DNA of 64,000 bases from an uncultured Clostridia bacterium (GTDB lineage Bacteria; Bacillota; Clostridia; UMGS1883): assembly GCA_934454525.1 (NCBI GenBank), contig CAKSFM010000007.1, positions 48,823-112,822 on the forward strand, in the 5' to 3' direction. The notes under the pieces were generated by a model that was not told where the DNA came from, ran no database searches, and was given only the letters and a program-made list of their open reading frames with translations. Positions within the stretch are counted from its first letter, which is position 1; every line of letters begins with the position of its first letter. Shown one piece after another: positions 9,274-17,070 of the stretch. The position numbers were made by a program, and so were the translations under genes.

Positions 9274-10275
9274 ATGTATATACTCGACCCGCTGTATTAT
9301 ATATACAAAAAAGAATATAGAAAAACACTGATTGCTATTTCAAAAAAGATATCAGACAGGTATAATGTATCTGTTTTAAGGGTTATAGGTGACATGGTGT
9401 GGTGTGCTGTCAGATATGGCGCTATGTGGACGGAGTATGACGATTTGGATTTTTTTGTACGCTCAAAAAGAAACAGAGAAACATACATAACTACATTTTT
9501 TAATTTCAGGCTCTATAATAAATTGAATAATAAAGATTACAGGGACATCTTTCATGAAAAAACAATCTTCCTTGAAAAATTTAAAAAATATATAAAACGC
9601 TCTTGGATAGACACAAACAGGTGTTCAGATGCAGAAATTAAGGATTTTTTGAGCTCTCATGACGCGGTGGTTGCTAAAGCAAGTCATGGTGACAGCGGCA
9701 AAGAGGTTCAGGTAATTGAAAATCTGAAAGAAAAAAACTCAGACAGCATTATATCATATCTGAAGAAAAATAACTTAAATTTAATTGAGGAACAAATTAT
9801 TAATTGTGATGAAGTCAGAGCTTTAAATAACAGCTCACTGAATACACTTAGAATTGTAACCGTAAAGAAAAATGATAATGTAGAACTGTTGTTTGCCGGG
9901 ATAAGAATAGGCGGTAAAAATGCTAAAATAGATAATATCTCACAAGGCGGAAGAGTGGCACGCATTAACATATCAACCGGTAAAATCGATTCGTTATTTT
10001 ATTCAAAAAAATCGTCAAACGGCTCATATGAAACCGGCGCAGACGGATTAAATGCTATCGGTTTTCAAATTCCCCGGTATAATGAGGTTGTTGACACTGT
10101 AAAAAGTGCAGCAATGCTGATTCCCGAGATTCGTATTGTGGCGTGGGATGTGGCAATAACACCGACGGATATTGAACTGGTGGAAGGAAATGAAAGCTTT
10201 GGCAGCGTTATAATGCAGCTGTTTTATACAAACGAAGAAGCAGGGCTAAAGCCGCATTTGCTAAAAATGATCTGA
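9274..10275 (+). CDS. Sugar-transfer-associated ATP-grasp protein
   Basis: The 333-residue protein matches the ATP-grasp family found in exopolysaccharide clusters. The ATP-binding region includes VVAKASHGDSGKEVQVIE (about 131-148) and the C-terminal catalytic part has NTLRIVTVKK, FAGIRIGG, SQGGRVARINISTG and the metal-binding VEGNESFG. ATP-grasp enzymes join a carboxylate to an amine or thiol through an acyl phosphate. With a decarboxylase and aminotransferase in the same cluster, it could ligate an amino acid or amine to a uronic acid of the polymer. That is inference; the family has little direct biochemistry. GAGGAAAG precedes the ATG. Confidence 0.85.
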   Translation: MYILDPLYYIYKKEYRKTLIAISKKISDRYNVSVLRVIGDMVWCAVRYGAMWTEYDDLDFFVRSKRNRETYITTFFNFRLYNKLNNKDYRDIFHEKTIFLEKFKKYIKRSWIDTNRCSDAEIKDFLSSHDAVVAKASHGDSGKEVQVIENLKEKNSDSIISYLKKNNLNLIEEQIINCDEVRALNNSSLNTLRIVTVKKNDNVELLFAGIRIGGKNAKIDNISQGGRVARINISTGKIDSLFYSKKSSNGSYETGADGLNAIGFQIPRYNEVVDTVKSAAMLIPEIRIVAWDVAITPTDIELVEGNESFGSVIMQLFYTNEEAGLKPHLLKMI

Positions 10276-10286
10276 GGCGGAATACT

Positions 10287-11822
10287 ATGATAAGTAAAAA
10301 ACACAGCGAAACATCAAGAACACAAAAGTCAGTAAAAAATGCAACGATAAATTTGATTATAAGACTTACAACTATGGTTTGCAGCTTTATTATGCGAACT
10401 GTTTTTCTGAAGTATCTGGGCGATCGCTATACCGGCATTTCCACACTTTTTACGGATATACTGAATATATTATCGTTTACCGAATTGGGCATCGGCACTG
10501 CGGTTAGCTTTTCATTATATAAACCTATTGCAGAGAAGAACAATTATCGCATTGCACAGTTAATGAAGCTTTATAAATATGTGTATTTAGCTGTAAGCAT
10601 GGTGATACTGGTAATCGGTCTGTCTTTTATTCCTTTTCTTGATTTTTTCGTTAATGGAGAACTTGGCATTAAGGAAAGCAAAGAATTAATATATATAATG
10701 TATCTTTTGAAAACTGCATTTTCCTACCTGCTTGTTTATAAAGCAACATTTGTTATTGCGGAACAGAAACAATATGTGGTAACAGGTATTGAGGGTATAG
10801 GAACAATTTTAAAAACAGTTTTGGAAATCATTATACTTGTTACAACAAAAAACTTTATAGCGTATCTGATACTGGAAATTTTAGCGGTTGTTATGATTAA
10901 TATTGCAATTTCCGTATACGCAAAAAGAGATTTGCAGGGGATTGCCGATAAGGTAAAAATAGATAAAACAGATATTTTTTCGCTTTTTAAGGATGTAAAA
11001 GACATTGTTATATATAAGGCAAGCGGTATTGTTTTAAACAGTACGGACAGCTTGATTATATCGCGCTTTATTAATATCACATCTGTTACTCTGATGTCAA
11101 ATTATAATATGATTTTTAATACGGTAAATTCAATTATGTACCAAATAATTTCGGCAATGACAGCTTCAATCGGAAATTTATCCGTATTAAATTCCAAGCA
11201 TGAGCAAAAAAGAGTTTTTTTAACGGTTAGTTTTTTGACTTTCATGTTTTCGGAAATTGAATGTACCGGACTGTGGCTGTGCATTGATCCTTTTATAGAA
11301 ACGCTGTGGGGAAAGCGATACATATTAAACAGCTTTATTAAAATTCTGTTGTGCATAAATTCATTTATAATAAATATGCATCTTTCGGTCGATATGTTTA
11401 GAACGGCAAACGGTATTTTCCACAAAGGGAGACTAAGACCGCTGGCTACAGCGATTGTAAATCTGGTGGTATCGCTGATTGCTGTTAAATATATGGGTTT
11501 GGCGGGAGTTTTATTCGGAACGGTTGTTTCAAGAGCTGCTACACAACTTTGGTATGACCCGAAACTCATTTATAATATTGTTTTTGATTCGAGCGTTAAA
11601 AGGTATTATTTGAAGTATTTTGTTTATTTTGTCACCATATTTGCAAATTGTTTTATCGGTAAAATAATTATAAAATTCTTTATGCAAAAAACAATAATTG
11701 AATTTGTTTTGGGTGTGCTGTATACCGCTGTATCAAGCGGATTGATTGTTCTGCTCTGTTACAGGAAAACGGATGAGTATAAAAACGTTATAAAGTACGT
11801 TAAAGCACTTATAAGGAAGTAG
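10287..11822 (+). CDS. Wzx-type polysaccharide flippase (MOP superfamily)
   Basis: A 511-residue integral membrane protein with about 12-14 hydrophobic helices spread along the whole length. A characteristic N-terminal stretch TINLIIRLTTMVCSF and the FLKYLGDRYTGISTLFTDIL segment resemble Firmicutes oligosaccharide flippases. It would move the completed lipid-linked repeat unit across the membrane for polymerisation by the Wzy-like protein at 6821. It starts 11 bases after the ATP-grasp gene with a GAGG site, so it belongs to the same operon. Confidence 0.88.
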   Translation: MISKKHSETSRTQKSVKNATINLIIRLTTMVCSFIMRTVFLKYLGDRYTGISTLFTDILNILSFTELGIGTAVSFSLYKPIAEKNNYRIAQLMKLYKYVYLAVSMVILVIGLSFIPFLDFFVNGELGIKESKELIYIMYLLKTAFSYLLVYKATFVIAEQKQYVVTGIEGIGTILKTVLEIIILVTTKNFIAYLILEILAVVMINIAISVYAKRDLQGIADKVKIDKTDIFSLFKDVKDIVIYKASGIVLNSTDSLIISRFINITSVTLMSNYNMIFNTVNSIMYQIISAMTASIGNLSVLNSKHEQKRVFLTVSFLTFMFSEIECTGLWLCIDPFIETLWGKRYILNSFIKILLCINSFIINMHLSVDMFRTANGIFHKGRLRPLATAIVNLVVSLIAVKYMGLAGVLFGTVVSRAATQLWYDPKLIYNIVFDSSVKRYYLKYFVYFVTIFANCFIGKIIIKFFMQKTIIEFVLGVLYTAVSSGLIVLLCYRKTDEYKNVIKYVKALIRK

Positions 11823-11833
11823 TTTAGAAGTTA

Positions 11834-11923
11834 ATGTCTGTATATTCGGCAGAATCGGTAATGGCAATTGCAATAGCGGAAGCAGATAAGGTGTATACGG
11901 GGGATATATTCAGAAGAGGCTAA
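11834..11923 (+). CDS. Possible 29-residue small protein
   Basis: A short frame from ATG 11834 to TAA 11923 encodes an alanine-rich peptide with the core SVMAIAIAEADKVYTGDIF. It fills the only sizeable gap between the flippase and the nucleotidyltransferase gene. AGGAAG about 13 bases upstream is farther than ideal. It might be a small real protein, a translational coupling leader or chance. No family is recognised. Confidence 0.3.
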   Translation: MSVYSAESVMAIAIAEADKVYTGDIFRRG

Positions 11924-11944
11924 AAACCGGAAAGGGATATTGTA

Positions 11945-13105
11945 ATGGATGCAAAAACGAGTAGAATTCTGTTTGCTTTGCTGCGTTCTGCAGTTTGTAA
12001 CACACCTGTTACAAAAGAAGAAAGATTGCTTTTTAACGAAGATATGCTGCCGGAAATGATGAATATCGCAAAGAAGCACGATGTCATAAATATATTGGCT
12101 TTTGCTCTAAAGAAAAATGGATTGATAAATAAAGAGTTTAAAGAGTTGGATGATAAAATTTCAATATCCATTTATCGTTATATAAAATTAGATTATGAAT
12201 TAAAAAATATTTGCAATGCGCTTGAAACGGCTAAGATTCCGTTTATTCCTCTTAAAGGTTCGGTAATTCGTGAGTATTATCCTGAGCCTTGGATGAGAAC
12301 GAGCGCAGATATAGATGTGCTTATTCACGACTGTGATATTGAAACTGCTAAAGCGTATTTTACAGATAATTTGAAATACAAATATGCGGGTATGCATGAA
12401 TATGAGGCTTCCTTTTATACTGCAAGCGGCTGTCATGTGGAATTGCATTTCAATCTCATTGATAATGATTTGGCAAATTCTGCCGCAAAGGTTCTTGATA
12501 AGGTTTGGGACACGGCAATAAAACATAACAATTATGAGTATTGGTGTGAAATGTCCGGTGAATTGTTTTATTTCTATCATATTGCACATATGGCAAAGCA
12601 TTTTGAAATCGGAGGCTGCGGCATACGTCCTTTTATTGACCTTTATATACTTAATCATAATTTTAATTATGACAGAAAAACATGCGATTCACTGTTTGCC
12701 GATGCAGGACTTACAAAGTTTTCAAAAGCGGCTGAATTACTTTCGGAAGTTTGGTTTAATAATGCTGAACATACTGATATTACATATCAGATGCAAGATT
12801 ATATTTTGCGCGGCGGAGTGTTTGGAACGCACGAAAATGAAGTAATGGTGCAGAAACAAAAATTGGGCGGAAAATATGAATATATACTGTATAAAATATT
12901 TATCCCTTATAAAGAGTTGAAAAAACTATATCCGATTCTTGAAAAACACAGATGGCTGACTCCGATAATGGAAATTCGCCGTTGGTTCAGACATATATTT
13001 GTATGGCGTCTGAAACGCGCGGCAACAGAATTCCAATGCAATAACTCCGCTTCTGAAGACGCGGTAAGGGATGTAAAAAATTTATTTCAAAATATAGGAT
13101 TATAA
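11945..13105 (+). CDS. Nucleotidyltransferase-fold family protein (NTP_transf_5 type)
   Basis: The 386-residue protein fits the uncharacterised nucleotidyltransferase family common in polysaccharide and peptide-modification clusters. It has the PLKGSVIREYYPEPWMRTS segment followed by ADIDVLIHD (about 118-128), giving the paired carboxylates of a polymerase-beta-like active site, and an HMAKHFEIGGCGIRPFIDL motif in the helical C-terminal half. The activity of this family is not established; nucleotidyl transfer to a small molecule or protein is assumed from the fold. AAAGGG precedes the ATG. It is the last gene of the polysaccharide cluster. Confidence 0.82.
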   Translation: MDAKTSRILFALLRSAVCNTPVTKEERLLFNEDMLPEMMNIAKKHDVINILAFALKKNGLINKEFKELDDKISISIYRYIKLDYELKNICNALETAKIPFIPLKGSVIREYYPEPWMRTSADIDVLIHDCDIETAKAYFTDNLKYKYAGMHEYEASFYTASGCHVELHFNLIDNDLANSAAKVLDKVWDTAIKHNNYEYWCEMSGELFYFYHIAHMAKHFEIGGCGIRPFIDLYILNHNFNYDRKTCDSLFADAGLTKFSKAAELLSEVWFNNAEHTDITYQMQDYILRGGVFGTHENEVMVQKQKLGGKYEYILYKIFIPYKELKKLYPILEKHRWLTPIMEIRRWFRHIFVWRLKRAATEFQCNNSASEDAVRDVKNLFQNIGL

Positions 13106-13326
13106 TTGAATATGGTGCCGTCAATAACCCTAGGCAGATGTGTTAATATACGAACCCGTTTTTTTGAAGCCTTTGTTTTGGATTTTGCGGTGAAAAATCT
13201 AACACAAAGAAGCTTCACTTGCTATTATTTTTCTCCGGTACGTTTTGTTGTGAGTTTATCCCGTAACAAAACATTTCGGAATGTAACACATTACACACAA
13301 AAACATAAAAATGTTGAAAAAAGTTC
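13106..13326. other. Non-coding gap after the polysaccharide cluster
   Basis: About 220 bases lie between the nucleotidyltransferase stop and the tRNA-Pro promoter. An imperfect inverted repeat (GTTTTGTT ... AACAAAAC, about 13244-13271) may end the polysaccharide transcript, but there is no T-run after it. An open frame here begins with TTG, lacks a ribosome site and has no recognisable content; I do not call it. Confidence 0.5.
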
Positions 13327-13355
13327 TTGACAAAACCGGCCGTTTTATGTATAAT
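13327..13355 (+). promoter_or_regulatory. Promoter of tRNA-Pro
   Basis: TTGACA at 13327-13332 and TATAAT at 13350-13355 with a 17-base spacer are perfect sigma-A consensus boxes. They lie 15 bases before the mature tRNA-Pro end. Confidence 0.93.
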
Positions 13356-13370
13356 AATCGAGTAGCTAAT

Positions 13371-13447
13371 CTGGGTGTAGCGCAGTTTGGTAGCGTGCTT
13401 GAATGGGGTTCAAGAGGCCGGGAGTTCAAGTCTCCCCACTCAGACCA
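13371..13447 (+). tRNA. tRNA-Pro (anticodon GGG)
   Basis: The 77-base cloverleaf has acceptor CTGGGTG pairing with CACTCAG (one G-T pair), D arm GCGC/GCGT-type, anticodon stem CTTGA/TCAAG with loop ATGGGGT giving anticodon GGG, and T arm GGGAG-TTCAAGT-CTCCC. The CCA end is encoded. It reads proline CCC and, by wobble, CCT codons. Confidence 0.96.
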
Positions 13448-13449
13448 GT

Positions 13450-13486
13450 AAAAACCGCTTAACCGTTAGGGTTAAGCGGTTTTTCT
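13450..13486 (+). terminator. Rho-independent terminator of tRNA-Pro
   Basis: AAACCGCTTAAC pairs with GTTAAGCGGTTT around a short loop, directly followed by a T-run. It starts only a few bases after the CCA of tRNA-Pro. Confidence 0.93.
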
Positions 13487-13676
13487 ATGTCTAAAAAATT
13501 TGCACTCATTTTTAAAAATTTGTGTGCGGTTGCTATATCGGTTGCTGCGCGATCTCAACATTTGACACATTATAGCTCATCTGTAATCCGTTTAAGGCTT
13601 TCCGATTCGGAGTAAGTGCAATGTCCTGACATATCAATTGCATCACAACAGTTTTCAATTTTTTGTTTTTTTATTA
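13487..13676. other. Intergenic stretch between tRNA-Pro and tRNA-Leu
   Basis: About 190 AT-rich bases with no credible reading frame, hairpin or repeat on either strand. Confidence 0.5.
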
Positions 13677-13705
13677 TTGACATGTAATCTATTTTAAGCT
13701 ATAAT
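13677..13705 (+). promoter_or_regulatory. Promoter of tRNA-Leu(TAA)
   Basis: TTGACA at 13677-13682 and TATAAT at 13700-13705 with a 17-base spacer, 15 bases before the tRNA. Both boxes and the spacing are identical to those of the tRNA-Pro promoter. Confidence 0.93.
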
Positions 13706-13720
13706 AAATATACTGTATTG

Positions 13721-13808
13721 GCTCGAGTGGCGGAACAGGCAGACGCCCGGGACTTAAAATCCCGTGCCCCTTAAAGGCGTACCGGTTCGACCCCGGTCTC
13801 GAGCACCA
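13721..13808 (+). tRNA. tRNA-Leu (anticodon TAA)
   Basis: The 88-base class II tRNA has acceptor GCTCGAG pairing with CTCGAGC, an anticodon stem CGGGA/TCCCG with loop CTTAAAA giving anticodon TAA, a long variable arm as expected for leucine, T loop GTTCGAC and encoded ACCA. Confidence 0.96.
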
Positions 13809-13861
13809 AAAGAGACAAACGCTTTTTATAACATAGTTATAATGATGTTTGTCTCTTTTTA
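13808..13861 (+). terminator. Terminator of tRNA-Leu(TAA)
   Basis: AAAGAGACAAAC pairs with GTTTGTCTCTTT across a loop of about 25 bases containing a small inner palindrome (ATAACATAGTTAT), and ends in a T-run. Confidence 0.85.
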
Positions 13862-14048
13862 TATGCAAATTTTATACAAAATAGGATTGTAAATTAGCAG
13901 AATTGCCAAGTGAAACTTAAATCATCGAATGGAATTTAGCGGATAAAACATCATAATAGTGATGTTTAAAATTGAACACTATAAATTATAATTAACGCTC
14001 TTTTCATTGCGCGCCTCCATAAAATAGGTTTATTTTCATTACTATACA
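13862..14048. other. Intergenic stretch with a 12-codon minus-strand mini-frame
   Basis: On the minus strand a very strong GGAGG lies 7 bases before an ATG at 14007. The frame stops after only 12 codons (MKRALIIIYSVQF without any family likeness). It is followed by a hairpin AACATCA...TGATGTT at about 13943-13966. This looks like the start of a gene whose body has been deleted, or an untranslated leader. Nothing else is seen here. Confidence 0.35.
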
Positions 14049-14082
14049 AAAACCGTGATGAATTAAAAATCCATCACGGTTT
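14049..14082 (-). terminator. Terminator of tRNA-Thr (minus strand)
   Basis: Read on the minus strand, AAACCGTGATG pairs with CATCACGGTTT and is followed by T-rich sequence. It lies directly after the CCA end of tRNA-Thr. Confidence 0.88.
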
Positions 14083-14156
14083 GGAGCTGGTGGTCAGAAT
14101 CGAACTGACAACCTGCTCATTACGAATGAGCTGCTCTGCCATTGAGCCACACCAGC
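14082..14156 (-). tRNA. tRNA-Thr (anticodon CGT)
   Basis: On the minus strand the acceptor GCTGGTG pairs with CACCAGC. The D arm is GCTC...GAGC, the anticodon stem is GCTCA/TGAGC with loop TTCGTAA giving CGT, and the T arm contains GTTCGATT. The 3' end TCCA is encoded. The gene is 75 bases long and runs opposite to its neighbours. Confidence 0.95.
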
Positions 14157-14179
14157 AAGTATTTTTCGTCAACATATAT

Positions 14180-14208
14180 ATTTTACTAATAATCTTCCGA
14201 TTTGTCAA
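14180..14208 (-). promoter_or_regulatory. Promoter of tRNA-Thr (minus strand)
   Basis: On the minus strand TTGACA (complement of 14203-14208) and TAAAAT (complement of 14180-14185) are 17 bases apart. They lie about 24 bases before the tRNA 5' end. Confidence 0.88.
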
Positions 14209-14253
14209 TAGAATTATTATAGAAAATTAAATTTTTTTCACAGGAGGAAGACT

Positions 14254-14727
14254 ATGGAATTGTTTGACAGAGAAGCGGTTGTTGACTATGCAAAAGAATG
14301 GGCGCTTTCGCACAACGGGCATTACAGAATCAAAAACGGCTGCGGAGAGGGAACAAACTTTGTTTCGCAGTGTTTATATTCCGGCGCAGGTTTTATGAAC
14401 ACATCGCGTGAAAACGGATGGTATTATACTTCGGAGGAAGATATATCTCCGTCATGGACGGAGCCTGAGCTTTTGTATAAGTATCTTACCGGCAGAGCAA
14501 ATAAAGGCCCGTTTGCCGTTGAAACAGAGAAAAATGCAGTTCGCGAGGGTGACATCGTTCAGTTCGGTGACTGCGACGGATATTTTTATCATTCGGCTGT
14601 TATCGCCAAGATTTACGGCGGAAAAATATTTGTCTGTGCACATGATGATAATGCCTATATGCGCCCGATTACAAGCTACAGAGCGGCATCCATCCGCTAT
14701 CTGCACATAATCGGAACAAGAATATAG
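14254..14727 (+). CDS. Amidase-domain protein with altered catalytic site
   Basis: This 157-residue protein resembles the papain-like putative amidase domain (Amidase_6) often seen in Clostridia. I see N-terminal DREAVVDYAKEWALSHN, the active-site region CGEGTNFVSQCLYSGAGF, SPSWTEPELLYKYL, then REGDIVQF and the HSAVIAKI histidine strand. The usual motif is DCTNFVSQ, with cysteine before TNF; here that position is glycine and a cysteine sits three residues earlier. It may be inactive, use another cysteine, or bind rather than cut. It has no signal peptide, so a cytoplasmic or non-classical location is likely. An AGGAGGAAG site precedes the ATG. Confidence 0.8.
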   Translation: MELFDREAVVDYAKEWALSHNGHYRIKNGCGEGTNFVSQCLYSGAGFMNTSRENGWYYTSEEDISPSWTEPELLYKYLTGRANKGPFAVETEKNAVREGDIVQFGDCDGYFYHSAVIAKIYGGKIFVCAHDDNAYMRPITSYRAASIRYLHIIGTRI

Positions 14728-14747
14728 CAAAAAAAGCAAAAAAATAA

Positions 14748-14776
14748 TTGAGATTAGAGAAAAAGTATGATAGAAT
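14748..14776 (+). promoter_or_regulatory. Promoter of the aconitase-icd operon
   Basis: TTGAGA at 14748-14753 and TAGAAT at 14771-14776, spaced by 17 bases, with a TG extension just upstream of the -10 box. It lies 30 bases before the aconitase ATG. Confidence 0.8.
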
Positions 14777-14805
14777 ATCCGTATTGATTTACGGAGGTTC
14801 AGATT

Positions 14806-17070
14806 ATGCTTGAAAGAAAACAAGGCGGTGTTTATCTCACCGATGACGGTAAAATCCTTTCCGAGGCTGAGGGAAGGGCGCTCTGCGGCGAGCCTGCTGC
14901 GGCGCGTGAGCGTACAATGGCATACAGAATAATGCGCAGTCACTGCGTAAATAATGATAAGAACAAGCTTAATATCAAGTTTGACGCACTTATCTCGCAC
15001 GATATAACATATGTTGGTATAATTCAGACGGCGCGCGCCAGCGGGCTGGAGCGTTTCCCCGTTCCTTATGCGCTGACAAACTGTCACAACAGCCTGTGCG
15101 CTGTCGGCGGAACGATTAATGAGGATGACCATGTTTTCGGCCTTTCCGCGGCGAAAAAGTACGGCGGAATATATGTTCCGGCAAACCAGGCGGTTATTCA
15201 TCAGTATGCACGTGAGCAGATGGCAGGCTGCGGAAAAATGATTCTCGGCTCGGACAGCCACACGCGCTACGGCGCACTCGGCACGATGGGCGTGGGCGAG
15301 GGCGGCCCGGAGCTTGTTAAGCAGCTTCTTGAAAATACATACGATGTTGACGCACCGCAGGTTGTGCTTGTGTATCTTGAAAACGCGCCGCGCCGCGGCG
15401 TGGGTCCGCAGGACGTTGCAATTGCACTTGTCGGGGAAACATTCAAAGACGGATTTGTTAAAAACTGTGTGCTTGAATTTGCAGGCCCGGGCATTAAAAA
15501 TCTGCCGATGGATTTCAGAATCGGCATTGATGTTATGACAACGGAAACCACGTGCCTTTCGTCCATTTGGGAAACTGACGAACGCACGGAGAAATATTTT
15601 GAGATACACGGCAGAAAGAGCGAATATAAAAAGCTCTGCCCCGAAAACGGAGCATATTACGACAAGGCAATCGTGATTGACCTTTCAAAAATTGAAGCGA
15701 TGATTGCAATGCCGTTCCACCCGTCAAATGCGTTTACTGTGCATGAAGTTCAGCAGAACGCAGCTGATATTCTGCGCGAGGTTGAAAAATCCGCCGCAGA
15801 GAAATTCGGCTCAAAGGTAAATTACAGGCTTACCGACAAAGTTAAAAACGGAGTGCTTACGGTTGACCAGGGCGTAATCGCCGGGTGCAGCGGCGGCATG
15901 TTCGATAACATATGCGAAGCAGCGTCAATAATTGAGCATGGAAATATCGGGAGCGGATATTTTAACCTTTCGGTTTATCCCTCAAGTGTGCCGATTAACA
16001 TTGCGCTTATCAATAACGGCGTTCAGCAAAAATTGCTTGAAGCCGGTGCGGTATTTAAGCCGTGCTTCTGCGGTCCGTGCTTTGGTGCAGGCGATGTTCC
16101 GGCGAACAATGCGCTTTCAATCAGGCACACAACGCGCAACTTCCCGAACAGAGAAGGCTCGAAACCGTCCGACGGTCAGCTTTCAGGAGTTGCCCTTATG
16201 GACGCGCGCTCAATTGCGGCAACGGCTGCAAACGGCGGTGTGCTGACGGCTGCAACCGATATTGATTATACGCCGGCAAATGAGGCATATTCCTTTGACA
16301 GCGGCGTGTATGAAAGACGTGTTTATAACGGATTCGGCAACCCCGATGAAAAGGCGGAGCTCATTCTCGGTCCGAATATCACCGACTGGCCGAAAATGTA
16401 CCCCCTTGCCGAAAATGTGCTTCTGAAGCTTGCAGCGGTTATTCATGACGAGGTTACGACAACGGACGAGCTTATTCCGTCCGGCGAAACCTCAAGCTAC
16501 CGTTCGAATCCGATGCGCCTTGCGGAATTTGCGCTTTCAAGGCGTGTGCCGGAATATGCTGCGCGCAGCAAGGCTGTTGCGGCGGCAGAGCGCGAGAGAA
16601 CGGCAGGGAATATCCCCGAAGAAATGACGGCTGCGCTCAGCTCTTTCGGCGGAAAGGAAACGGCTGCAAAAACGCAGTTCGGTTCATGCGTGTTTGCCGA
16701 AAAGCCGGGAGACGGCTCGGCGCGCGAACAGGCGGCAAGCTGCCAGAAGGTGCTCGGCGGCTTCGGAAATATCTGCTATGAATTTGCAACGAAGCGCTAT
16801 CGCTCAAACTGCATTAACTGGGGCATTCTTCCGTTCACGATTGACCGCTCCGTAAGCTTTGATTATCACGACGGGGATTACGTTTTCGTTCCGGGAATCC
16901 GCAAAATGATTGAAAACGGCGAGGAAAGCATTGACGGCTACGTTATTTCCGGAGGAAAGCAGCAGGCAGTCATAAAGCTTTATATAAAGGGTCTTACCGA
17001 TGACGAACGGCAAATCATTCTTGACGGATGCCTTATTAACTACTACGCTGAAAGGATGAAAAAGCAATGA
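14806..17070 (+). CDS. Aconitase-family hydratase (YbhJ-like length and layout)
   Basis: The 754-residue protein is an aconitase superfamily iron-sulfur hydratase, expected to convert citrate to isocitrate through cis-aconitate. The three [4Fe-4S] ligands are visible as the cysteine in VIAGCSGG (about 361) and the two in CFCGPCFG (about 422 and 425). SHDITYVGIIQTARASG, GSDSHTRYGALGTMGVGEGG and the swivel-domain region RYRSNCINWG are also present. Length and N-terminus resemble the aconitase-like YbhJ group rather than AcnA or AcnB. It is preceded by GGAGG and overlaps icd by four bases (ATGA). Coupling to isocitrate dehydrogenase argues strongly that it is the working aconitase, feeding 2-oxoglutarate and glutamate synthesis. 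Confidence 0.88.
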   Translation: MLERKQGGVYLTDDGKILSEAEGRALCGEPAAARERTMAYRIMRSHCVNNDKNKLNIKFDALISHDITYVGIIQTARASGLERFPVPYALTNCHNSLCAVGGTINEDDHVFGLSAAKKYGGIYVPANQAVIHQYAREQMAGCGKMILGSDSHTRYGALGTMGVGEGGPELVKQLLENTYDVDAPQVVLVYLENAPRRGVGPQDVAIALVGETFKDGFVKNCVLEFAGPGIKNLPMDFRIGIDVMTTETTCLSSIWETDERTEKYFEIHGRKSEYKKLCPENGAYYDKAIVIDLSKIEAMIAMPFHPSNAFTVHEVQQNAADILREVEKSAAEKFGSKVNYRLTDKVKNGVLTVDQGVIAGCSGGMFDNICEAASIIEHGNIGSGYFNLSVYPSSVPINIALINNGVQQKLLEAGAVFKPCFCGPCFGAGDVPANNALSIRHTTRNFPNREGSKPSDGQLSGVALMDARSIAATAANGGVLTAATDIDYTPANEAYSFDSGVYERRVYNGFGNPDEKAELILGPNITDWPKMYPLAENVLLKLAAVIHDEVTTTDELIPSGETSSYRSNPMRLAEFALSRRVPEYAARSKAVAAAERERTAGNIPEEMTAALSSFGGKETAAKTQFGSCVFAEKPGDGSAREQAASCQKVLGGFGNICYEFATKRYRSNCINWGILPFTIDRSVSFDYHDGDYVFVPGIRKMIENGEESIDGYVISGGKQQAVIKLYIKGLTDDERQIILDGCLINYYAERMKKQ

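Noticed and set aside
13106..13330. 74-codon plus-strand frame after the nucleotidyltransferase gene
   Set aside because: TTG start directly at the previous stop, no ribosome site, no conserved features, and it runs into the tRNA-Pro promoter.
14452..15609. Long 385-codon open frame on the minus strand across the amidase and aconitase genes
   Set aside because: It is antisense to two well-supported genes, crosses their intergenic promoter and has low-complexity His/Arg/Cys-rich content without family likeness.
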